This document shows positions 6,721 to 13,373 of a stretch of 25,571 nucleotides of DNA, piece after piece. Position 1 is the first letter of the stretch; every line of letters begins with the position of its first letter. Origin of the DNA: Candidatus Roizmanbacteria bacterium. GTDB taxonomy: Bacteria; Patescibacteriota; Microgenomatia; UBA1406; GWC2-37-13. Both the position numbers and the translations under genes were made by a program. The stretch spans positions 1 through 25,571 of the forward strand of contig JALWZV010000016.1 in assembly GCA_027002315.1 (NCBI GenBank). Direction: 5' to 3'. The notes under the pieces are model-generated. The model saw only the letters and a program-made list of their open reading frames with translations. It was not told the origin of the DNA and searched no databases.

Positions 6721-9024
6721 TTATTTTATCTGTTGCCAGTCATAATCCATAACAGACAAATACGGCAATAATTCTATATATTGATTTTTATCAAACACTA
6801 TAAACACAGATGGTTTGTTATTTATAACTTGATCCCTTAATTGCTGTAATGAACTCGATGCTACTAGATTACCCTTTATCTTTAAGCCAGTACCAGAGTT
6901 GCTCCCTGTTGACACAGTGCTTGCAATAAATATACCATCTGCCTCTGTCATACTATCATCGAATGTTATTGAGTTCGCAAGTATGGCTATTGATACACCT
7001 GTTCCATTATTAAAGGTTGTTCCGCTAATTGTAACATCCCCATTTACGATAATAACCATATCATTTTGTGGATTGGAACTAATAGTTATATTTCCATCAA
7101 GGATATAAAGTGCTGTTGGTGCTGATGCAATATTAAAGGCACTTGATGCAATCTCAATATAGTCTGTTCTTCTTGATTTAACATACGACTCAAACTCCGA
7201 AACAGAGATGTAGCTTGAGTTTGAGTAATTAGTCAACTGCCAATTATTATCAGATGCTTGTTGACCATCTAAATCTAACTCTGGAGCATCCGCAACACCT
7301 GCATCATCAATAATAAAGTATGGGTTGTTGTTGTCATCAGAATCAAATGGTAACACATTTGGAGGTATCGGATTACTTACATTATTATTCGACTGGAACG
7401 ATGACGATTTTAACTTTATCCATGGACCCGGAGTTGGTGTCGGTGTTGGGGTGTTAGTTGGAGTTGGGGTGTTGGTCGGCGTTGGGGTATATGTCGGTGT
7501 TGGTGTGTTAGTCGGAGCAATACATCCAGCTATTAAGTCACATGATGAGAAACATCCTGGGCGTAATGTACAATCATTATCACTACTACAAGCGTCTGTA
7601 CATGCTGGAACTGGAGTTGGTGTCGGTGTTGGTGTGTTGGTTGGTGTATTTGTTGGAGTCGGAGTATTAGTTGGTGTATTTGTTGGAGTATTAGTTGGTG
7701 TATTTGTTGGAGTATTAGTTGGAGTCGGAGTATTAGTTGGTGTATTGGTCGGTGTTGGAGTATTGGTTGGAGCCATACATCCGGCTACCAAATCACACTC
7801 TGAATAACATCCTGTTCTGTTCTGACATTCCGTATTTGTAGTACATGAGTCTGTACACGCTGGAACTGGAGTCGGTGTTGGTGTTGGTGTGTTGGTTGGA
7901 GGAACAGGTGTGTTAGTTGGAGTATTAGTTGGAGGAACAGGTGTGTTAGTTGGTGTTGGAGTATTGGTCGGCGGCACTGGAGTATTAGTTGGAGTATTAG
8001 TTGGAGGAACAGGTGTGTTAGTTGGTGTTGGAGTATTGGTTGGAGCCATACATCCGGCTACCAAATCACACTCTGAATAACATCCTGTTCTGTTCTGACA
8101 TTCCGTATTTGTAGTACATGAGTCTGTACATGCTGGAAGTGGAGTCGGTGTTGGTGTTGGTGTGTTGGTTGGAGGAACAGGTGTGTTAGTTGGAGTATTA
8201 GTTGGAGGAACAGGTGTGTTAGTTGGTGTTGGAGTATTGGTCGGCGGCACTGGAGTATAAGTCGGCGTTGGTGTATTTGTTGGAGGTATTGGAGTATAAG
8301 TTGGCGTTGGTGTATTGGTCGGTGGAGCAATACAACCTTGGACAACATCACAGTGTGTTTGACACCCTGTTCTGTTAGTACAGTCAGTATCACCACTACA
8401 CGAATCTGAACAAGCAGGACACGTATCTCCTTTTGTTGTAACATTAGAGACATTCCCTCTTGCATCATGTGCACTTGTATCCACCCTAATATAGTGACCT
8501 GTACGATTAGAACAGGAAACACTGCTACTGGTATTCCATACATTACCGTGTTCTATAGTCTCACTCGCCGTCTGATCAACTAGTTGATACCAAAATGGGG
8601 CTTCCCAGCAATGACTAGCGCTTATATCTCCACAATCAACAGAGAAGCTCCCACTAGCTGAGTGATCGCTGCTTTTACAATACCCAACAGGTCCTTCACA
8701 AGAACTACCACAACTATTATCTCCCGTCCATCCCCAAGTAAAATCAATAGCATAAGTATTCGAGTTATAATTTGCTGTAGCAGTCGGGTCTTTAGCGGCA
8801 ACATTATCACAAGTACAGATACAATCCGATGCTCCTAAACAATCTGGGTTTTTGCACACACCATTGGAACACGTCAGTCCTGTTTCACAACTACCACTTG
8901 TACAACTCTCTCCGCAGGCATGCGCAGCATAAACAGGTTTAATAATAGGTTTACTCGTAATATGTAAAGAAAGTGTGAGTAAAGAGAATAATAATAGTAC
9001 GAGTAATTTAGATATTTTTTCCAT
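6721..9024 (-). CDS. Modular Cys-rich surface protein with TNTPTP linkers
   Basis: 767-residue exported protein. A signal peptide (LLVLLLFSLLTLSLHI, cleavage near AHA) is followed by a Cys-rich head. Four six-cysteine modules follow, each with the spacing C-x3-C-x5-C-x5-C-x3-C-x5-C (for example the one beginning CTDSCTTNTEC). They are strung on Thr/Pro/Asn-rich linkers made of TNTPTP and TNTPVPP words. The C-terminal 200 residues look like a beta-solenoid (NGDVTISG, SITFDDS, KIKGNLVASSS) and end WQQIK, close to the tails of pilin-linked proteins. The linkers are rich in Thr and Ser, so they could be O-glycosylated. Modules 2 and 3 are a recent DNA duplication. It is the first gene of the operon with the pilin-like protein and the carbamoyltransferase. 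Adhesin or stalk function is inferred. Confidence 0.75.
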   Translation of the reverse strand: MEKISKLLVLLLFSLLTLSLHITSKPIIKPVYAAHACGESCTSGSCETGLTCSNGVCKNPDCLGASDCICTCDNVAAKDPTATANYNSNTYAIDFTWGWTGDNSCGSSCEGPVGYCKSSDHSASGSFSVDCGDISASHCWEAPFWYQLVDQTASETIEHGNVWNTSSSVSCSNRTGHYIRVDTSAHDARGNVSNVTTKGDTCPACSDSCSGDTDCTNRTGCQTHCDVVQGCIAPPTNTPTPTYTPIPPTNTPTPTYTPVPPTNTPTPTNTPVPPTNTPTNTPVPPTNTPTPTPTPLPACTDSCTTNTECQNRTGCYSECDLVAGCMAPTNTPTPTNTPVPPTNTPTNTPVPPTNTPTPTNTPVPPTNTPTNTPVPPTNTPTPTPTPVPACTDSCTTNTECQNRTGCYSECDLVAGCMAPTNTPTPTNTPTNTPTPTNTPTNTPTNTPTNTPTNTPTPTNTPTNTPTPTPTPVPACTDACSSDNDCTLRPGCFSSCDLIAGCIAPTNTPTPTYTPTPTNTPTPTNTPTPTPTPGPWIKLKSSSFQSNNNVSNPIPPNVLPFDSDDNNNPYFIIDDAGVADAPELDLDGQQASDNNWQLTNYSNSSYISVSEFESYVKSRRTDYIEIASSAFNIASAPTALYILDGNITISSNPQNDMVIIVNGDVTISGTTFNNGTGVSIAILANSITFDDSMTEADGIFIASTVSTGSNSGTGLKIKGNLVASSSLQQLRDQVINNKPSVFIVFDKNQYIELLPYLSVMDYDWQQIK
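7430..8320 (-). repeat. Tandem coding repeats (TNTPTP linkers and Cys modules)
   Basis: Short words encoding TNTP, TPTP and VPPTNTP are repeated many times in the linkers. A larger unit is duplicated: 7751-7985 and 8024-8258 are offset by 273 bp (91 codons) and differ at only 2 of 235 positions by eye. The array keeps frame throughout, so copy number can vary by slippage or unequal recombination without breaking the protein. Confidence 0.9.
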
Positions 9025-9082
9025 TATACTTATAACAAGAATAACAAAAATTATTATAAAAAGTCAACAAACATCTTAAACT
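9025..9082. promoter_or_regulatory. Divergent promoter region
   Basis: This 58-bp gap separates the surface-protein operon (minus) from the ligase-like gene (plus), so both sets of signals must be here. On the minus strand TATAAG (9034-9029) lies 4 nt before the ATG. On the plus strand TATAAA (9055-9060) lies 22 nt before the ATG. No convincing -35 boxes or SD sites are visible. The shared gap suggests joint control of the two surface units. Confidence 0.4.
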
Positions 9083-11662
9083 ATGGTTAGTTTAATTTAC
9101 ACCACTCTTTTTTTTCTGGAGGGGTTGGGTATCAAAAATATTGAGAATCTCATATATTTCGTTGCTACCACAATTCCCTTGTTTCTCTACGTGTCTGCAA
9201 AAATCAAAAAAAGAAGCCTCTATATTCCAAAGGAGCCAATATTGCTTTATTTAATTTTCATGTTGTCGTTTTTATTTTCTATTCTTTTATTTTCGTTAGA
9301 CAAAGAGGTTTCATTAATTTACTTGTTTGTTTATTTGTACATATTTGCTCTTTTTGTGTATTTTTATAACTTTAAAATTGAGGCCGAAAAAACAGTTAAC
9401 GTAATAATAATTATTTCGTCAGCGTTATTTACCCTTATTTATATAGTTAAAAGTGCTTTTCCACACTCCTTGAGCTTTATTGGAAATACCGAAAATAATT
9501 TACTGGTTGAGTACAATAAGCACAATAATCATCTCGGAGATCTTTTGGGTTTTGTAATTATTTGGTTCTTTTACCATTACTTAAAAAACAAAAATAAAAA
9601 ATACTTATTTATATCTACTTTGTTTCTTATTCCATTTATCCTTTCTTTCAGCAGAGCCGCGTATTTAGCTGTTCTGATTACTGGAACCGTGATGATGTTT
9701 AAAGAAAAGATTGTGTTTTTTGCAAAACAACATTTAAAACATCAACACGAACGGGGCTTCCCTACACAAAAAGGATTGGTTATTACCAACCTACAAGCTC
9801 GAATCACGTGGTTTGCTAATTTACAGGTAAAAAGCAAAGCGTTCTTGTCCCTTCTTATTTACTTTTTGGTTACTGTGTTTTTACTTATATCGCTCTCACG
9901 CGGTTACGGTAGTAGGGGTATTGTTGCTAATATCTCGTCTTATCTTCATATCCCCATCAAAAGCACCTTCGGAGGAAGGCTGTCATACTTCTCTCAAGCC
10001 ATCAAGGGATCGTTTATTCATCCTTTTGGTATTGGGTATGGAAACTTTCAATATATATCTAAACAGTATCAAGGAAACATAGGTGAGTTCTCCTCATTAA
10101 CAACCAACTGGTTCTTGGAGATACTTATCGGGACTGGTGTTTTGGGTTTTATAGCTATGCTTGTCTTTGTTGTAAGACCAATTATTGATGGTTTTAAAAG
10201 AAAACAAACCACGGTGTATTTATATCTCGCAACACTTGCTATTGTTCTTTTTATGACTGCATATAGCTACAGCATAATCTCGTTCTTAAGCTTGTTCTTT
10301 GTTTTATTGGCGATTGTTTATCACGACAACCACGAGAAGAGAATAAAACTACCATCAAGATCATACCTCGTCTTTTCTCTTATCTTGTTTATTTTCTCTC
10401 AATCTTTCTTTTTGAGTTACTTTTTTCTTTCCGCAAATAAACCTAGACTTGCTCTGACTTTTTTCCCTTACAACAAAAAGGCTTTGATTTCATACGCAAA
10501 AGAACTTGACCTTAAGCAAAAACATTCAGAGGCCCTTATTTATCTAAAACACGCAGAAAGTATTTCCCCTAACAACTTTTCCGTCATCACAAATATTGCA
10601 AAACATTACAAGCTTGTAAAGAAATATCCTGAGGCAATAAACTATTATAAGAAACTATTTTCTGTAAATCAGTTTACCTCTGAGGTTTGGGTTGAGAAAT
10701 TATATTTACTCATAAAACAAGTATATGGTCCTGATGAAGCTGAAAAGTTTTTAAGAAGCAGATTGAAATTTTACCGAGAAAACTTAGATGACTGGTACAC
10801 TAAATCAACGAGCTTAAACCTAAGGTTATTAAAGTGGTGTAAAAAAAATGGTATTGAGAATATTTGTCAATTAGAGCTGCAACGTAACTCAATGTACTAT
10901 GAACCGACACCACACCGCATAGAAAAATTCAAGGTAGGTTCACACAGAGTTAAGTATGTTTTTAACAATCATGGTTTTAACGATGTTCGAGATTATAAGT
11001 TTAAAAAGGACAAAAACACGTTTAGAGTTGTAATTATGGGAGGAGGAAAGGCGTTTGGACTTTTAGTAAAGACCAAAGACAACCTCTCAGAACAATTAAG
11101 GAACGTCTTAAACTCTAACACCACCTCTCTAAACAAGAAAAAATATGAGGTTATTAATATCGGTTATCATAACGACGATTTTCTCTACAGCATAGAGCAT
11201 TTTGAGAATTGGGGAAGAAAATATAATCCTGATGTAGTCCTGTGGATCATGCAAGATCCAACAAGAATTAACGATATTTTTATCTCATACCTGGACAAAG
11301 CTCGATTAGAATTAGAAAACAAAGGCGGAAAAAAGGGAAACTTTCCGGAGTGGACTCTTGCGTATAAAAATTACCGCAAGGAGGTTCCAGAAAACTTCAT
11401 AATGAAAGAGCAGACTAACTTGCTTAAAAATTTTCTTTCTAAACACAAAAATATAAATATTATGTTTATCTCAACATATCAACCTCCAGAAAAAATCAAA
11501 GAACTTATCAGCTCCCAAAACAACACTCGTCTTTTTGTGCTGAACAATGTTAGAAATAATCCAGAGTATTATTTTAAAGATATAGATGCTGTTAGCCCAG
11601 AGGGTTATGAATACATTGCTAAACAAATACTTAAATATCTACGGTGCTTAAAATTGCTTTAA
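9083..11662 (+). CDS. O-antigen-ligase-like membrane protein with TPRs and a C-terminal pseudo-SGNH domain
   Basis: 859 residues in three parts. Residues about 1-450 form a polytopic membrane domain of the Wzy_C/O-antigen ligase type; the loop with GGRLSYFSQAIKGSFIHP and FGIGYGNF is characteristic of ligases that move a glycan from lipid carrier to acceptor. Residues about 455-540 hold TPR-like repeats (KHSEALIYLKHAESISPNN, KYPEAINYYKKLF). Residues about 600-859 align with the SGNH hydrolase at 59-1009, including the preceding YEP-P segment. Its catalytic motif reads GGGKAFG (653-659) in place of GDSFTYG, and the DGHPNEKGH block reads DIDAVSPEGY. Ser and His are therefore lost, so this domain should bind rather than cut. 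The gene is divergent from the surface-protein/carbamoyltransferase operon. Ligase activity is inferred from fold and context. Confidence 0.78.
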   Translation: MVSLIYTTLFFLEGLGIKNIENLIYFVATTIPLFLYVSAKIKKRSLYIPKEPILLYLIFMLSFLFSILLFSLDKEVSLIYLFVYLYIFALFVYFYNFKIEAEKTVNVIIIISSALFTLIYIVKSAFPHSLSFIGNTENNLLVEYNKHNNHLGDLLGFVIIWFFYHYLKNKNKKYLFISTLFLIPFILSFSRAAYLAVLITGTVMMFKEKIVFFAKQHLKHQHERGFPTQKGLVITNLQARITWFANLQVKSKAFLSLLIYFLVTVFLLISLSRGYGSRGIVANISSYLHIPIKSTFGGRLSYFSQAIKGSFIHPFGIGYGNFQYISKQYQGNIGEFSSLTTNWFLEILIGTGVLGFIAMLVFVVRPIIDGFKRKQTTVYLYLATLAIVLFMTAYSYSIISFLSLFFVLLAIVYHDNHEKRIKLPSRSYLVFSLILFIFSQSFFLSYFFLSANKPRLALTFFPYNKKALISYAKELDLKQKHSEALIYLKHAESISPNNFSVITNIAKHYKLVKKYPEAINYYKKLFSVNQFTSEVWVEKLYLLIKQVYGPDEAEKFLRSRLKFYRENLDDWYTKSTSLNLRLLKWCKKNGIENICQLELQRNSMYYEPTPHRIEKFKVGSHRVKYVFNNHGFNDVRDYKFKKDKNTFRVVIMGGGKAFGLLVKTKDNLSEQLRNVLNSNTTSLNKKKYEVINIGYHNDDFLYSIEHFENWGRKYNPDVVLWIMQDPTRINDIFISYLDKARLELENKGGKKGNFPEWTLAYKNYRKEVPENFIMKEQTNLLKNFLSKHKNINIMFISTYQPPEKIKELISSQNNTRLFVLNNVRNNPEYYFKDIDAVSPEGYEYIAKQILKYLRCLKLL

Positions 11663-11720
11663 AGGTTTTTTGTGTTAGGTGTGTAAGAATAAAAATAAAA
11701 TTTCTAATTAAATATAATTG

Positions 11721-11755
11721 TATCTAGTATTTTGTATTTAGTATCTAGCATCTAG
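11721..11755 (+). repeat. Degenerate heptamer array (TATYTAG)
   Basis: Five consecutive 7-bp units of the TATCTAG type (variants TATTTTG, TATTTAG and CATCTAG) run directly into a MITE-like ACGTCATCGCGAG end. The same array in the same order of variants precedes the element at 20183, and an inverted four-unit copy follows the element at 23685-23839. Confidence 0.85.
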
Positions 11756-11756
11756 C

Positions 11757-11867
11757 ACGTCATCGCGAGCGAGCGGCAAGCGAGCGTGGCGATCTCCGCC
11801 GTTATAATAAATAAAAACTGTAAGGGTCGATCTTGTGTCGACCCGTCAATTAAAGAGGTCAACTAAC
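11757..11867. repeat. MITE-like half-element B1
   Basis: It starts with ACGTCATCGCGAG, and its first 41 bp match the left arm of element D (20374-20414). It contains the GGGTCGA/TCGACCC hairpin (11824-11844), the counterpart of the one in element A. No right terminal repeat follows, because element B2 begins at 11868. B2 may have inserted into it. Confidence 0.6.
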
Positions 11868-12030
11868 ACGTCATCGCGAGAGGATGAAATGAACGAAGCG
11901 ATCTCCGCCCCAATGAAAGTAAGATTTGAATATTGGTATAGGTTTTAGATACTAGTGTTAAACATCACAGCGGCGGAGATCACTTCGTCGCTACGCCACG
12001 CTTAGCATAGCTTCGCTCCTCGTGATGACG
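11868..12030. repeat. MITE-like palindromic element B2
   Basis: The terminal inverted repeats are ACGTCATCGCGAG (11868-11880) and the near-complement CTCGTGATGACG (12019-12030). Sub-terminal GCGATCTCCGCC and GGCGGAGATCAC arms pair. The left arm and centre match element E (23685-23839) in inverted orientation, including the GAATATTGGTATAGGTTT core. No coding capacity. Confidence 0.75.
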
Positions 12031-12189
12031 ATATTCTAGGAGTGGGAATTGTCACACGGAGCGTGATCTAGCTTCGCTATGACTTCGCTAGCGCTCGCGA
12101 TGACGTTGTTGGAATAGTCATTGCGATGATGATATTTATCGACAAGTTGAGGAAATTGCAATGACGTGATAGATAAAGGCGAATATTTT

Positions 12190-12639
12190 ATGTTAAAATA
12201 TAATATGTCTTTCAAGGATAGAGTTGGAAAATACAGACGCTCTCATAAAACAAGAATTGTGTTCATAATCATACTTATTATTATTTTTGCTGTAATAGCT
12301 TTACTCTGGAAAAAAGTTAGAGTATGGTTTATTGGTCTAATTATCCTTCTGTTTGTAAGTTTAGGAATGGAGCTCAAAGGTACAGACTGGGATGTTGGAA
12401 AACTAATAAAAACATGGTCTTTTGACAAAAGTAAGATAGAAAGAACCGCTAGTGGTAAATACTGGAAAATTGGAGATGAGTGTACTAAGGAAACGCTTGA
12501 CTGCAAAGACTTTAAATTTCAAGAGGATGCACAAGATTACTTCGAAAAGTGCGGAGGAGTAGAAAACGATGTGAGCGGACTGGACAGAGACCATGATGGA
12601 AAAGCTTGTGAATCTCTTCCTTCTAAAAAAAATAAATAA
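12190..12639 (+). CDS. Membrane protein with C-terminal Excalibur calcium-binding domain
   Basis: 149 residues from this start. Two adjacent hydrophobic segments (VFIIILIIIFAVIALLW and VWFIGLIILLFVSLGM) form a membrane hairpin. After a linker comes an Excalibur domain: CKDFKFQEDAQDYFEKCGG, then the calcium-loop motif DRDHDGKACE. Excalibur domains are extracellular and usually attached to surface nucleases or cell-wall proteins; no enzyme domain is attached here. The reading frame extends to a GTG at 12166, but that codon lies in a repeat end. AAAGG at 12175-12179 fits an SD for the ATG at 12190. An ATG at 12205 directly after a TATAAT is a second option. Its 3' end is 1 bp from the convergent flavoprotein gene. 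Confidence 0.72.
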   Translation: MLKYNMSFKDRVGKYRRSHKTRIVFIIILIIIFAVIALLWKKVRVWFIGLIILLFVSLGMELKGTDWDVGKLIKTWSFDKSKIERTASGKYWKIGDECTKETLDCKDFKFQEDAQDYFEKCGGVENDVSGLDRDHDGKACESLPSKKNK

Positions 12640-12640
12640 A

Positions 12641-13363
12641 TTAAAATCTTTCGGAAGTAACCCTCTTCTCTCCTACACCTAAACTATGAATCAGGTTCTT
12701 TAAAGAAACAACCGCATCACGACCACCACAAACATAAAAATATACTTTTGACAAAAGCTGTTTGTCTCCGTTTTTAATCAGGTTGTTTACGCATTTATCA
12801 ACTCTGTGTTGTTTGAAATCTTTGTTTGTTAGTTGTTTAGTCTCTCGAGACAAACAGTAGTAATAACTAAAATTTGGATTCTTGAGTGTTTTCAACTGAA
12901 ACTCTTCTCTTAAATAAACATCATCTCTGTATCTTAATCCCCATAGTAATAGTATTTTTGTTTGAGCTTTATTCTCTAAAAGATGGTCTATCATCGAGCG
13001 CACAGGAGCTATGCCCGTTCCTGTCACCACAAAAACTATGTTGTTTGGTAATGGTTTTTGTAAAGTAAAAACTCCGGCCGGTGCCTGAACATTAATCTTG
13101 TCACCTAAATCTAAATTTACAAGATAATTAGACCCTACTCCATTCTGTACTACCTCGATTATCAACTCTAATTCTTTTTTATTCTTGGGAGACGAGGCTA
13201 TAGAATAAATCCTTTTTACAATCTCATTATCACGAGGAACATCAACTATTAAATACTGACCTGCCTTAAAAACAAGATCATTGTCTATAGAAAACGAAAG
13301 CAGGTATACTTTTTCCGTGAGTCTTGTTTTTCTTGTAAGTGTTAACTTGTGTTTACCCAACAT
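12641..13363 (-). CDS. FNR-type FAD/NAD(P)-binding oxidoreductase
   Basis: 240-residue flavoprotein of the ferredoxin-NADP reductase superfamily. The FAD site is marked by RIYSIASSP, the NAD(P) site by VVTGTGIAPVRSM, and the later CGG motif (YVCGGRDAV) and C-terminal SERF (aromatic end) are typical. There is no attached 2Fe-2S, Rieske or cytochrome domain, so an outside electron partner is required; none is encoded in the window. The open frame extends upstream to 13465, inside the TraG-like gene. I chose the ATG at 13363 because FNR homology begins right after it and it lies 10 nt past the upstream stop. Its coupling to a DNA-translocation ATPase is odd and may only reflect shared transcription. 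Confidence 0.82.
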   Translation of the reverse strand: MLGKHKLTLTRKTRLTEKVYLLSFSIDNDLVFKAGQYLIVDVPRDNEIVKRIYSIASSPKNKKELELIIEVVQNGVGSNYLVNLDLGDKINVQAPAGVFTLQKPLPNNIVFVVTGTGIAPVRSMIDHLLENKAQTKILLLWGLRYRDDVYLREEFQLKTLKNPNFSYYYCLSRETKQLTNKDFKQHRVDKCVNNLIKNGDKQLLSKVYFYVCGGRDAVVSLKNLIHSLGVGEKRVTSERF

Positions 13364-13373
13364 ACTTTGATTA

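Larger units (their letters stand above)
11663..12165. other. Repeat-filled intergenic region
   Basis: No gene is visible. From left to right it holds a TATYTAG heptamer array (11721-11755), a left half-element with a covarying hairpin (11757-11867), a complete MITE-like element (11868-12030), an isolated right end (12094-12106) and a small palindrome GTCATTGC/GCAATGAC (12117-12165). It looks like repeated insertion of one family into the same safe site. Confidence 0.7.

Noticed and set aside
7325..8080. Plus-strand open frames rich in VGVGVLVG
   Set aside because: They are antisense shadows of the TNTPTP-coding repeats; the minus strand has a signal peptide, conserved cysteines and a full domain layout.
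7430..8320. Possible CRISPR-like array of short direct repeats
   Set aside because: Repeats are irregular in length, have no unique spacers and keep a coding frame.
8058..8543. 161-residue minus-strand frame inside the surface gene
   Set aside because: Out-of-frame reading of the same repeats, rich in HQRRLILQ words, with no start signal.
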